Assembly (NCBI GenBank): GCA_963761985.1
Contig: CAVXIT010000012.1
Span: forward strand, 62,001-126,000
Length of the DNA stretch: 64,000 bases
From: JACCTH01 sp963761985
Lineage (GTDB): Bacteria; Actinomycetota; Acidimicrobiia; Spongiisociales; ZC4RG35
Reading direction: 5' to 3'
The position numbers were made by a program, and so were the translations under genes. The notes under the pieces are model-generated. The model was given only the letters and a program-made list of their open reading frames with translations, searched no databases and had not been told where the DNA came from. Shown piece by piece: positions 43,120 to 51,819 of the stretch (within the stretch, counting starts at the first letter, position 1; each line of letters starts with the position of its first letter).

Positions 43120-44682
43120 ATGACGCAGAAGATCACGTACGCCACGATGTCGGCCGACAACGAGGAGCTGAACCGTAGCTATGACGAGGCGGTCGACCGG
43201 GTCCGCAAGACCCTGGGCGCAAGCCATCCTTTCGTCGTGAACGGCGAAGAGCGTTGGGGTGATGGCCTCTACGAGGAGCGTTCGCCGATCGACTCCGAGA
43301 TTGTCATTGGGAGTTATGCGCAGGCGACCGAGGCCGACGTCAACGACGCTGTCGCGGCGGCCAAAGCCGCTTTCTCAGAGTGGGATCAGACCCCCTGGGA
43401 GGACCGGGTTGCCCTCATGCGCCGGGCGGCAGATGTCATGGAGGAGCAGCAATTCGACCTCGCCGCCATAGTCGCGCTCGAGGTCGGAAAGAACCGGCTC
43501 GAGGCATTGGGCGACGTGGCCGAAACGGTCGAGTTCTTCCGTTACTACTCACGCCAAATGGACGAGCACGACGGATTCCGCACCACCCTGTCCCAGCTCT
43601 CGCCTCAGGAGGAGAACCAATCGGTGCTCCGTCCGTACGGCGTTTGGGCAGTCATCGCCCCCTTCAACTTTCCGATGGCTCTGGCCGGCGGCCCTTCGAT
43701 CGCAGCGTTACTAACTGGCAACGTCGTCGTGTTGAAACCGTCCAATGCCGGCGCCCTCACCGGTCTCGAGTTTGCCCGGGTCATGCGCGAAGCAGGCGTT
43801 CCCGCCGGGGTCATGCAGGTCATCACCGGCTCGGGGCGCAAGGTCGGATCGACTCTGGTTAACCATCCCGACGTCGGCGGCATCACTTTTACCGGGTCCT
43901 ACGACGTGGGGATGGGGATCTACAAGGGTTTCGCCTCCGACTATCCCAAGCCGGCTGTATGCGAGATGGGGGGCAAGAACCCCGTCATCGTCACGGCTTC
44001 AGCCGATCTTGACCTGGCGGCCACCGGGGTGATGCGCGGCGCATTCGGTTACAGCGGCCAGAAGTGCTCGGCGAGCTCCCGCGTGTATGTCGAAAAGCCG
44101 GCCTACGAAGGCTTCGTCGATCGTCTGGTCGAGCAGGCCAACCAGGTCAAAGTCGGCAACCCACTCGAGAACGGGATCTTCATGGGTCCGGTCATCGATC
44201 AGAGCGCGGTGGAACGCTTCGAAAAGGCGGTAAGCGAAGTCAAGGACAGTGGTGGAAAGGTGCTCGCCGGCGGCGAGGTCATCACCAAAGGAGACCTCGA
44301 GCGAGGCAACTTCGTCGAACCGACCGTCGTCACCGCCCCCGAGTCTTCGTGGGTTTGGGACACCGAGCTCTTTTTGCCATTCGTCTCGGTGATGCCGGTC
44401 GATTCGCTGGACGAAGCCATCACCCGGGCCAATGACACCGAGTTTGGCTTGACCGCAGGGCTCTTCGCCGGGACCGAGGACGAGATCGAGGAATTTTTTG
44501 ACCGTATCGAGGCAGGGGTGACCTACGTCAATCGCGCAGCGGGAGCCACCACCGGTGCCTGGCCCGACGTGCAGTCTTTCGGCGGCTGGAAGGGCTCGGG
44601 TACGTCGGGGACCGGCGGCGGCGGCCCCTACTACCTCCGCCAGTACATGCGCGAACAGAGCCGGACGCGGGTTCGCAGCTGA
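43120..44682 (+). CDS. L-glutamate gamma-semialdehyde (P5C) dehydrogenase
   Basis: A 520-residue aldehyde dehydrogenase of the RocA/PutC group, oxidising glutamate semialdehyde to glutamate. I start at the ATG at 43120 (MTQKITYATMSADNEELN); the open frame extending further upstream is antisense to the molybdopterin enzyme gene and non-coding. APFNFPMALAGGPSIAALLTG, Glu282 in CEMGGKNPVIV and Cys316 in GQKCSASSRVYV are diagnostic of P5C dehydrogenases. Its partner proline dehydrogenase is at 23.4 kb. The short-chain-reductase-like gene follows immediately. Confidence 0.9.
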   Translation: MTQKITYATMSADNEELNRSYDEAVDRVRKTLGASHPFVVNGEERWGDGLYEERSPIDSEIVIGSYAQATEADVNDAVAAAKAAFSEWDQTPWEDRVALMRRAADVMEEQQFDLAAIVALEVGKNRLEALGDVAETVEFFRYYSRQMDEHDGFRTTLSQLSPQEENQSVLRPYGVWAVIAPFNFPMALAGGPSIAALLTGNVVVLKPSNAGALTGLEFARVMREAGVPAGVMQVITGSGRKVGSTLVNHPDVGGITFTGSYDVGMGIYKGFASDYPKPAVCEMGGKNPVIVTASADLDLAATGVMRGAFGYSGQKCSASSRVYVEKPAYEGFVDRLVEQANQVKVGNPLENGIFMGPVIDQSAVERFEKAVSEVKDSGGKVLAGGEVITKGDLERGNFVEPTVVTAPESSWVWDTELFLPFVSVMPVDSLDEAITRANDTEFGLTAGLFAGTEDEIEEFFDRIEAGVTYVNRAAGATTGAWPDVQSFGGWKGSGTSGTGGGGPYYLRQYMREQSRTRVRS

Positions 44683-45390
44683 CGATCCTCGTCACCGGCG
44701 CCTCAGGAACATTGGGGCGGCGGGTGGTCTCAGTTCTCGAGCAGCGATCCATCCCCCATCAAAGAGCAAGTCGCGAACTCGCCAGTCTGAACCTCGACGA
44801 AGTCAGTGCGGTGGTGATCTGCGCAACCGACGGCGCCCGGCCCCACCTCGTCGATCTCCCCCAAGTGGAGTTCTTTGCCCGGACCGGCTTGCACGTTGTC
44901 TACCCATCGATCGTTGGTTGCGATTTGATGCCCAACCCGTACTACGACGCCAAGGTGGCATGCGAGCAGGTGCTGACGGGTACTTCTCACTCGATCATTC
45001 GCGCGACTCAGTACCACCAGCTGATCTGGGGCTGGTACACGGCCAGTAGCCGCTGGCCCTGGCTAGTGGTTCCGGCCGCCACCCGCTATCAGGTGCTCGA
45101 CCCGGTGGTCCATGCAACCGCCTTGGTCGAGGCGGCCGTCGCTGACTCGATCGGTCGCGGCGCCGACCTCGGGGGCCCGATCGCATACTCGGCAACCGAT
45201 CTGGCTCGTTCGTGTCAGCGCGCGGCCGGGCGTCGGTCGGATCGTTGTGCCGCTCAACAAGCGCGGACTGCTTGGAGCCGCGTTACGAGCCGGCGCCAAC
45301 CTCACACCGAATCGTGATGAATCCGGGGAGACCTGGAACCAATTCATCGAACGCAGGATGACTAGCGGGTCTCGCCGAACCAGATCCTGA
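44679..45390 (+). CDS. NAD(P)-binding NmrA/epimerase-like protein, one frameshift
   Basis: A Rossmann protein of about 236 residues when joined. The N-terminus must include TILVTGASGTLGRRVVSVLE, whose TGASGTLG is the dinucleotide loop, so translation probably starts at the CTG at 44679-44681 overlapping the dehydrogenase stop, or by re-initiation there. Family features are VVYPSIVGCDLMPNPYYDAK and SIIRATQYHQLIWG, seen in short NmrA-like proteins. One extra base near 45215 shifts the frame; the tail GRIVVPLNKRGLLGAALRAG to the stop at 45390 is in the second frame. It converges with and overlaps the HisA-like gene by 29 nt. Confidence 0.75.
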
Positions 45391-46483
45391 CTCCGTCGGG
45401 ATCATCCACGCCGAAAACGGTGTCGCCCCACGCTTCTCGTTTGAGCTCTCGAGTGATGGTGACTCCGCTCGCGACCAGGTGTTCATGCCAGCCCTGCGCG
45501 TCCTCAACGAAGAACCCGAGCTCGATTCCGCTCGGCCGCGGCCAGGAATTGCCCGGGGGTGGACCGAGCAGCTGCAGCGTCTCGCCGCCAGCCGCTTCGA
45601 GCACCAGCCCTGATCCGCTTGACCGGTCCCAGCTCGTCAGCCGGCGGAAGCCCAGGACCCGTTCGTAGAACTCGAGCGAGCGTTCGAAGTTCGAAACTCG
45701 CAACAACGCCCGCAAGCCTTCTACCCGGCCCGGGGCTCGTGTCGGGGCTTCACCGGTTATCACCCTTCGGGCTTCGGCGATCGTGAACCGGCCCGCGGTG
45801 ACTTCGCGTCCGACGACGACGCCCGCAAGTTGCCGGCTCCCAGCCCGCAGCCGGCTCAAGGTCGCCAGGTCGTTGAGGTCGCGAACCCCCCCGGACGCGA
45901 TCACCGGTTCCTCCACCGCGGCCAGCGCCTCGGCCAGGACCGCGAAGCCGGGTGGTTCGGTGAGGGCATCGCGCCGCGCTTCTCCCACCAGGAACGCTGC
46001 AGCCCCGGCCGACGACATCTCGACCAAAACCTCTTCGAGATATCGACCCGAGTGCCCGGTCCAGCCACCGGTAACCACTTCGCCGTCGCCGAGCACGTCG
46101 AGCGCCACGACCACCTTGCCGGCGAAATCCCGACACGCCTCCCAAACCATGTTCTGGTTTTCGATTGCCGCAGTGCCCATCACCACCCGCCAGGCGCCGG
46201 CCGAAATCAGCCGGTCAAGCTCTTGCTCGGAACGGACTCCACCGGCAACCTGCACCGGCAAAGAGCAGGCTTTCAGGATCTCGTCAATCAGGGGGCGGTT
46301 GCGATATTCCCGCCGGATTGCGGCATCAAGATCGACAACGTGGAGGTAGTCAACGCCGAGCCTTTCCCAGGAAAGGCATCGACCCACCGGGTCGGCATCG
46401 AGGTGGACCACCTCGCGGAGATCGCCGTGGGTTAGTCGAACCGACCGACCTTCGAGGATGTTGACCCGGGCGTATAGGTCCAT
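45362..46483 (-). CDS. HisA-like TIM barrel fused to a VOC domain, HisA catalytic residues altered
   Basis: A 373-residue single frame with two domains. Residues 1-245 follow HisA (phosphoribosyl-formimino isomerase): VRLTHGD, YLHVVDLDAA, LPVQVAGGVRS, VIASGGVRDLNDL and VVVGREVTAGRFTIAEA are all placed correctly. However, the catalytic Asp at the end of strand 1 is Asn8 (YARVNILEG instead of PA.DL..G), and the HisA YTDISRDG motif holding the catalytic Thr reads FLVGEARRDA; Asp129 is kept. Residues 255-373 form a VOC/glyoxalase domain (LLRVSNFERSLEFYERVLGF, FGVDDPDGVRIWFGE). No other his gene is nearby. It is probably not a normal HisA; the reaction is unknown. Confidence 0.8.
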   Translation of the reverse strand: MDLYARVNILEGRSVRLTHGDLREVVHLDADPVGRCLSWERLGVDYLHVVDLDAAIRREYRNRPLIDEILKACSLPVQVAGGVRSEQELDRLISAGAWRVVMGTAAIENQNMVWEACRDFAGKVVVALDVLGDGEVVTGGWTGHSGRYLEEVLVEMSSAGAAAFLVGEARRDALTEPPGFAVLAEALAAVEEPVIASGGVRDLNDLATLSRLRAGSRQLAGVVVGREVTAGRFTIAEARRVITGEAPTRAPGRVEGLRALLRVSNFERSLEFYERVLGFRRLTSWDRSSGSGLVLEAAGGETLQLLGPPPGNSWPRPSGIELGFFVEDAQGWHEHLVASGVTITRELKREAWGDTVFGVDDPDGVRIWFGETR

Positions 46484-46534
46484 GAGTCATTCTGCCTTTC
46501 GCCCGGCACCGGTGTCCTCGATTCGTGGAGTCTT

Positions 46535-46915
46535 CTAACCGGGAGCTGTACGAGGCACGATCTGTTGGACCGCCCAGGCATTGCCGTCGGGGTCGGCGAA
46601 GAACACGAAGGATCCCCAGGCTTGATCGTCGATTTCGCTCACGGCGACGCCGGCGTTCTTGAGATGCATACGGGCCGCTTCGATGTCGCCCACCACCATT
46701 TGCAGGGTCTGGATCGGCCCATGGGCCGCGTCCACCATGCCCTTGCCAAACGCGATCGAACACCCCGAGCCTGGTGGAGTCATCTGCACAAAGCGGATGT
46801 TCGCGTCAACTGTGTGGTCATGATCGAGATTGAATCCGACCTGATCGCGATAAAAAGCGATCGAACGATCAGGGTCGGCTACAGGCAGCGAAATGAGTTC
46901 GAGTTTCCAATCCAT
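46535..46915 (-). CDS. VOC-family glyoxalase-like protein
   Basis: A 126-residue stand-alone VOC protein (MDWKLELISLPVADPDRSIA, FYRDQVGF, IRFVQMTPPGSGCSIAFGKG, FVFFADPDGNAWAVQQI). It has the two half-domains of the glyoxalase fold with a His-poor first strand, like many uncharacterised actinobacterial members. It lies between the endonuclease-polymerase fusion and the HisA-VOC fusion, all on the minus strand with gaps of 9 and 51 nt, so co-transcription is likely. Confidence 0.85.
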   Translation of the reverse strand: MDWKLELISLPVADPDRSIAFYRDQVGFNLDHDHTVDANIRFVQMTPPGSGCSIAFGKGMVDAAHGPIQTLQMVVGDIEAARMHLKNAGVAVSEIDDQAWGSFVFFADPDGNAWAVQQIVPRTAPG

Positions 46916-46924
46916 CGAGGTTGT

Positions 46925-48742
46925 TTAGTCGTCGTCGATTGCCAGCGCATCTTCGGCGGCTTCGATCGTCTGATCGGCGAGGACTACCGGAGCGAACAGA
47001 TCACCAAAACGCGCGAGCCGGTCCCAGATGTTGGCAATGGTGAAATCGCCGTTTCGATGCTTGTCGAGCTCGTCCCAAGTGATAGGCAACGAGATCGGCG
47101 CTCCGGGTCGGGGACGGACTGAGTAAACCGAGGCGATGGTCTGCCCAAAAGCGTTGCGGTTGTGATCGATGAAGACCTTTCCCTTTCGCCGGGGAATGTC
47201 CCACTCCATTGTCAGGTCGCCCGGATTGGCGGCGACGAGGAGCTTGCCGACCGCTTCGACGAAGCGACGTACTCGCGAATGGGCGTAATTGGGCGCGATG
47301 GGCATGTAGACGTGAAGACCTTTCGAGCCGGAAAGCTTCGGGTAGCCGCGCAGCCCCAACTGGCCAAGGAGCACGTTGAGCAGCTTGGCCCCCGCCACCA
47401 GCTGTTCCCACTCGGCGCCTTCGGCGGGGTCGAAGTCAAATATGGCGATGTCCGGCTTTTCGAGCGCGCCGGCGCGCGAGTGGAATGGGTGGAACTCGAT
47501 GCAACCCATGTTGGCGAACCACATCAGCGATTCCCGATTCGAGGCGAGGAGGAACTCGATGTTTCCTCCTGACGAATCGGAGGGGACGGGGGCAGTCTCC
47601 ATCCAGGGCGGCTGGTGTCCTGGAGCTTTCTTCTCGTAGAAGGTGGGGCCGTGGATCCCGTCGGGGTAGCGAGACATCGAGATCGGACGGCCGGCCAGAT
47701 GCGGCAAGATCAAGGGGGCGACCGAGGCGTAGTACTGGATGAGGTCGCCCTTCGTGTAGCCCTCCGGGAAGAACGGCTTGTCGAGGTTGGTCAAGTTGAG
47801 CGGTCGCGAGCCGGCAACGATGAAGCCCTTGCCGTCCTTCCGCGCCCGCAACCGATCGGGAAAATCGACCTTGCCGGAATCGAGCTTGCGGCCGGTTGCG
47901 CTCTCCTTGAGCGGTGTGCTGATCGCGGCGTTGAGTTCGGCCTGGATGGCGTCGTGGCTCGACTCCTCCCGGGCTTCGGAGATCACCACCATCGCCAGGT
48001 CGGTGGCAAGTGCGGCTTCGACCAAAGGTTTGACCCGCAGGGTCCCTTCGCCATAGGGAAGGTGTCTTACTTCACCCCCTGAATTGAAAAGATTGTCGGT
48101 GAACTGCGTCTGCAGGGGATCGATCATCCAACCCGGGAAGCTTTCTTTGATGAACCCGATGACGGATTCGAACGCCGCAGTGGAAGTGAGAGCGCCACCG
48201 GTCTGGGCGTGGACATGGGCCCAGTCGACGATGGGCCGGATGAAGTTGAACTCTTCGGCTAGCAAGGCGATGTCGCCGAGGGTTCCGAAGTTGCGTTCGG
48301 CTCCGCTCGTTTCGAGCCCAAGCCCCACCCCCATGTGTTCGACCTTCGAGGTGATCCGCCGCAGGCGCTCCTGGATCATCTCGGTCAACCGCTCCGGATC
48401 GCGTCCCTGGGCTGATCCAAAATGGGCGCAGATGATCCGGCTGCCGAGCGCCCGGCCGAGCTTCATGGTGTGTTCGAGGGCGGCCAGACATTGCTTGGCG
48501 CGGTCCTCGTCCTCGACTGTGAGGACTGCGAAGTAGGGGGCATGGACCGAAACCCAGATGTCCCGTTCTCGAGCCAGCTCTCCGAACGTGCGACACCGGG
48601 CTTCCTTCCAGGGAAAAGCGGTGACGAATGCCAATTCGTAGGCGTTGTGGCCCCGGGCAATGAGCCCATCGAGGAAGGCGGCGTCCTCCTTGGCCTCGCC
48701 CGGGGGAAGCCCGGAGATTCCGAATCGAATTCTGGCGCTCAT
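46925..48742 (-). CDS. Endonuclease IV-like TIM barrel fused to LigD-type primase-polymerase
   Basis: One uninterrupted 605-codon frame with two DNA-repair domains. Residues 1-275 resemble archaeal-type endonuclease IV: VSVHAPYFAVL (His67), IICAHFGSAQG (His107), LGLETSGAERNFGTL (Glu144), PIVDWAHVHAQTGG (Asp173, His176), EVRHLPYGEG (His227) and a late Glu (VVISEAREE, Glu256), so most zinc ligands have counterparts. Residues 285-600 are an archaeo-eukaryotic primase of the LigD polymerase type: NLTNLDKPFFPEGYTKGDLI, the metal pair FDFDP (Asp436, Asp438), LSGSKGLHVYMP, FIDHNRNAFGQTIASVYSVR and PITWDEL. No ligase or Ku domain is attached. It looks like a 3'-end cleaning plus gap-filling enzyme for break repair. 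Confidence 0.88.
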   Translation of the reverse strand: MSARIRFGISGLPPGEAKEDAAFLDGLIARGHNAYELAFVTAFPWKEARCRTFGELARERDIWVSVHAPYFAVLTVEDEDRAKQCLAALEHTMKLGRALGSRIICAHFGSAQGRDPERLTEMIQERLRRITSKVEHMGVGLGLETSGAERNFGTLGDIALLAEEFNFIRPIVDWAHVHAQTGGALTSTAAFESVIGFIKESFPGWMIDPLQTQFTDNLFNSGGEVRHLPYGEGTLRVKPLVEAALATDLAMVVISEAREESSHDAIQAELNAAISTPLKESATGRKLDSGKVDFPDRLRARKDGKGFIVAGSRPLNLTNLDKPFFPEGYTKGDLIQYYASVAPLILPHLAGRPISMSRYPDGIHGPTFYEKKAPGHQPPWMETAPVPSDSSGGNIEFLLASNRESLMWFANMGCIEFHPFHSRAGALEKPDIAIFDFDPAEGAEWEQLVAGAKLLNVLLGQLGLRGYPKLSGSKGLHVYMPIAPNYAHSRVRRFVEAVGKLLVAANPGDLTMEWDIPRRKGKVFIDHNRNAFGQTIASVYSVRPRPGAPISLPITWDELDKHRNGDFTIANIWDRLARFGDLFAPVVLADQTIEAAEDALAIDDD

Positions 48743-48823
48743 AGAGCGAGAATACGGGAGCCATTCGAACCGTTTCTTGGCCGGAACCGTTTCTAGGCGC
48801 TATTCATCTATACCGAGAGGGTC

Positions 48824-50320
48824 ATGACGAGCACACAGACAAGGCCGGTCGCGAAGGGGTCGACGATCTCGTCTCCGTGGCGATTGCTGGTCATCGCATT
48901 GGCCGCCGGCGTCGTTTTCGAAGTTCTGCTCGATCCGACCCTGCGCCAGGATGAACAGCTCGGGCTGGGTTTCAGCGTGGCGGCGGTACTTATTGCCTTC
49001 GTGGCTGGATCAGGCATCTTTTCGCCCGGGTTAGCTCCGAATCGAGAGATCCGCATGGCCAGCGCCGTCCTGGCTTTCTTCGGAGCAATGGTTTTTCTGC
49101 GCGCTTCTCCGGTTCTGGCCACGTTTAACGCGCTGGCGGTGGTCGGGATGCTGCTGCTCATCGCGCATACCTATGCCGGCGCACCACTTGCACGTCTTTC
49201 GCTGTTCGACTACTTGCAAGCTGCGTTCGGAGGCGTGGGTTCTGCCATCGGGGGCGCCGGCCCGTTCTTGACCCAAGACCTCAGCCCGGCGCGACTCCGG
49301 TTCGGCCGCATCGCACCGCTGGTTCGCGGAGTGATCCTGGCCTTCATTCCTCTCCTCGTTTTCTCGGTTCTCTTTGCGTCAGCCGACGCGGTCTTTGCCG
49401 GCTATTTGGATCGGCTGATCAACTTCGATATCGGCTCGATCGTCTCGCGGACGATGTGGGGAGCTGTCATCGCGTGGGCGGCTCTCGGCTTGATGCGACG
49501 AGCTGTCCGAGGACCGAAGACGTTCGTTCCTCTTTCTGGCACACCGAAGCTCGGCGCCACCGATGCCGTCACGGCACTGGTGTTGTTGAACTTGCTATTC
49601 GGTGCGTTCGTGACGGTGCAGGCCGCGTATCTATTCGGAGGCGCTGACACTCTGGCGGTAACCAGCCTCACCCGCGCCGAGTACGCCCGCCGCGGCTTCT
49701 TCGAGTTAGTCGCCGTAGGGATCCTTGTCGTTGGTTTGGTGCTCACCCTCGATTGGCTGGTGAGGCGCGATGACCAGCGCAAGGTGATCGTCAATCGCCT
49801 GCATGCCCTCCTGCTCGTGCTCACCGGTGTGATCCTGGTGAGCGCCCTTCAACGCATGCGCCTTTACACGGACGCATTTGGCCTGACCGAGCTGCGTCTC
49901 TACACCACCGTGTTCATGTTCTGGGTAGCCGTCGTTCTCTTCTGGATGGGATTCACCGTGCTGCGCGGCAGACGAGAACGCTTTCCTTTCGGCGCTCTGG
50001 TCTCGGGGCTTGTCCTGCTGGCTGTCACCAATCTCGCCAACCCCGATGCATTGATCTCCCGGCTCAATGTGAGCCATCACATCGCGAGTGGCCGCGAACT
50101 CGACACGGACTACCTGACCGAGCACCTCAGCAATGACGCTGTCCCGGCTCTGGTCGCGAGCCTCGACCGCCTCGACGAGTGCACATCCAACCGTGTTCTG
50201 ACGAGCCTGCTTGACCGCCCCGCCGAGGGCCCGAGCTGGCAAGGCTTGACCTGGGGAGAGCTGCATGCACGGGCCGTGCTGGAGACAACGCCGCCGAGCG
50301 TCACGCCGCAAGATTGTTGA
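48824..50320 (+). CDS. DUF4173-like polytopic membrane protein
   Basis: A 498-residue membrane protein with about 11-12 helices after a short cytoplasmic N-terminus. The region LTRAEYARRGFFELVAVGIL followed by LDWLVRRDD and ALQRMRLYTDAFGLTELRLYT is the DUF4173/DUF4153 signature, and the C-terminal 80 residues (NVSHHIASGRELDTDYL) are extracytoplasmic or cytoplasmic helical. Function is unknown. The ATG at 48824 follows AGAGGGTC. It ends 34 nt before tRNA-Lys. Confidence 0.85.
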   Translation: MTSTQTRPVAKGSTISSPWRLLVIALAAGVVFEVLLDPTLRQDEQLGLGFSVAAVLIAFVAGSGIFSPGLAPNREIRMASAVLAFFGAMVFLRASPVLATFNALAVVGMLLLIAHTYAGAPLARLSLFDYLQAAFGGVGSAIGGAGPFLTQDLSPARLRFGRIAPLVRGVILAFIPLLVFSVLFASADAVFAGYLDRLINFDIGSIVSRTMWGAVIAWAALGLMRRAVRGPKTFVPLSGTPKLGATDAVTALVLLNLLFGAFVTVQAAYLFGGADTLAVTSLTRAEYARRGFFELVAVGILVVGLVLTLDWLVRRDDQRKVIVNRLHALLLVLTGVILVSALQRMRLYTDAFGLTELRLYTTVFMFWVAVVLFWMGFTVLRGRRERFPFGALVSGLVLLAVTNLANPDALISRLNVSHHIASGRELDTDYLTEHLSNDAVPALVASLDRLDECTSNRVLTSLLDRPAEGPSWQGLTWGELHARAVLETTPPSVTPQDC

Positions 50321-50354
50321 CGAAGCTGGGCATCAAGGCTGTTTCAATAGTGCC

Positions 50355-50426
50355 GGGCCTGTAGCTCAGTTGGTAGAGCAGGGGACTTTTAATCCCAAGG
50401 CCAGAGTTCGATTCTCTGCGGGCCCA
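50355..50426 (+). tRNA. tRNA-Lys(TTT)
   Basis: A 72-nt cloverleaf. Acceptor GGGCCTG pairs with CGGGCCC (one G-U), D-arm GCTC/GAGC, anticodon loop CTTTTAA with anticodon TTT on a stem having one mismatch at its top, variable loop AGGC, and T-arm CAGAG-TTCGATT-CTCTG. The discriminator is A and CCA is not encoded. The loop, U33 and the purine at 37 fit lysine. No integrase or direct repeat of the 3' end is visible downstream. Confidence 0.95.
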
Positions 50427-50583
50427 CGAGGGCGGGCGCGACCGTCCAATTCGAGAAAGTGCTGAGAAACATCAGGGGCCCGGCTAACGGCGCAAGCATA
50501 TCGCCATCCCAGGATTCGCCGAGAATGAACCAAATTGGCTGTCGACGACGTATCTCTCGACGAGGCGAGTGGAAGGAGAAAAC

Positions 50584-50856
50584 ATGCGACGTCTCATGGT
50601 TCTGGTGCTGGCCCTGGCCGCGCTGGTGGCGCTATCTCTGCCAGCAATGGCCGAGACCCAACCGACCGGGGTTGCAAACGCCCTCGGAAGGAACGGTGGC
50701 AACAGTGCCCCCGGCCCTCACTGTCACATCAACCTGGTGGCGAGCCAGCATTCGCGCGGCTTCGACTTGATCATGGTGGGGGCGACTCATCAGGCTCACA
50801 CGCAAACAGGACTCCCAACCGGGATCTTCCAGGCCGATCCAGACTGCGTGGCCTAA
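50584..50856 (+). CDS. Small secreted protein of unknown function
   Basis: A 90-residue precursor. The ATG at 50584 has AAGGAGAAAA directly upstream and opens a clear Sec signal peptide (MRRLMVLVLALAALVALS, cleavage near AMA-ET). The mature 65-70 residues contain GRNGGNSAPGPHCHINLV and a second Cys near the end (DPDCVA), so a single disulfide is possible, and three His. A strong hairpin follows its stop. No family is recognised. It converges on a secreted metalloprotease gene. Confidence 0.7.
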   Translation: MRRLMVLVLALAALVALSLPAMAETQPTGVANALGRNGGNSAPGPHCHINLVASQHSRGFDLIMVGATHQAHTQTGLPTGIFQADPDCVA

Positions 50857-50868
50857 GACCTCTGACTC

Positions 50869-50896
50869 GGAGCCTCGGGCGTTTGCCCGGGGCTCC
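50869..50896 (+). terminator. Hairpin terminator after the small secreted gene
   Basis: GGAGCCTCGGGC (50869-50880), loop GTTT, GCCCGGGGCTCC (50885-50896): a 12-bp stem with one G-T pair, 13 nt after the stop. There is no U-tract, but the convergent arrangement fits a bidirectional terminator. Confidence 0.65.
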
Positions 50897-50984
50897 GTCT
50901 CGCACCTTCTGACCAAGGGTGCTCCCCCCTTCGACGTTGGCCAAACTATCGAGGACCTCTATCAACCGACGAAGAGCTTTTGCG

Positions 50985-51692
50985 TCAGTCGAGCGAACAG
51001 TCGTAGGGCCCCTCGGCGGGCTGCATGGGCGCGGTCCCGTTGATTGCCCACGCAAAGACGAAGGCCAGTGCGTCGAGGTCACAGTCAGATAGGACTGGGT
51101 CCCCGAAGTCGGGCCAGCCATACCCCATGAGATCAGTGCTTTCGAGCAGGTTGGTCGCATGACCAAGGCCGAGTGCATGCCCTATCTCGTGCAACGCCAC
51201 CCAGCCGATGTACTCGGGGGTGTACGGATCGCGATCCTGACTTGGGGGCAAGTCCGAACGAACAATTATGTTCGGGCACCCGTGATCCCCGCAGAGTGCG
51301 TATCCACCAAAGACGACCCCTCCCGCGGTGGGCACGAAGTGGACGACGATGTCCGCCGCCCTGCGCTTGCTCCCGGTGACGTCAGTCAAAGTAATAAGCC
51401 CCTCGAAGCAGTCCGCGAGCGTGTCCGACCACGTGTCAATCGCATCCGTGATCGCTTGAACTTGCTCCTCGGTGGCGCTTGGGTGGGACTGAATCGCAAT
51501 GGTCAAATCAGTGTGATCCCACCAATACCCGGGGTAATAGTTGCTCAGAATCTCGAGCCCTTCGGCGTTCGACTCTGGCAGGTTGCAGCCAACGGAGTTG
51601 CCTCCGCCGCCTCCGTTTCCTCCCCTCCCGGCAAGAGCAGTAGAGGGCAACAGCATGAGCACGCAGAACGCAAACGCGGTGATTTTCCGCAT
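50985..51692 (-). CDS. Secreted matrixin-like zinc metalloprotease
   Basis: A 235-residue metzincin. Signal peptide at 1-21 (FCVLMLLPSTALA), then a Gly/Asn-rich stretch (GRGGNGGGGGNSVGCN). The zinc site HEIGHALGLGH (168-178) is exact and the Met-turn follows in LMGYG. IVVHFVP and the acidic DLPPSQDRDP are like matrixins. Six mature Cys suggest disulfides. It should cut proteins outside the cell. The neighbour is the small secreted protein, which has a similar GRNGGNS segment after its signal. Confidence 0.88.
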   Translation of the reverse strand: MRKITAFAFCVLMLLPSTALAGRGGNGGGGGNSVGCNLPESNAEGLEILSNYYPGYWWDHTDLTIAIQSHPSATEEQVQAITDAIDTWSDTLADCFEGLITLTDVTGSKRRAADIVVHFVPTAGGVVFGGYALCGDHGCPNIIVRSDLPPSQDRDPYTPEYIGWVALHEIGHALGLGHATNLLESTDLMGYGWPDFGDPVLSDCDLDALAFVFAWAINGTAPMQPAEGPYDCSLD

Positions 51693-51819
51693 GGTTTTCC
51701 TCCCCTTGTCTAGGGAAGCACCATATCAGTGGCTCGAACATTGAGTTCTACGTTTTGGTGACCGAATCGCCCCGCCAGAGGGCACGATCTGGTCGCGAGA
51801 ACAGACGAAGGAGTTTTGA

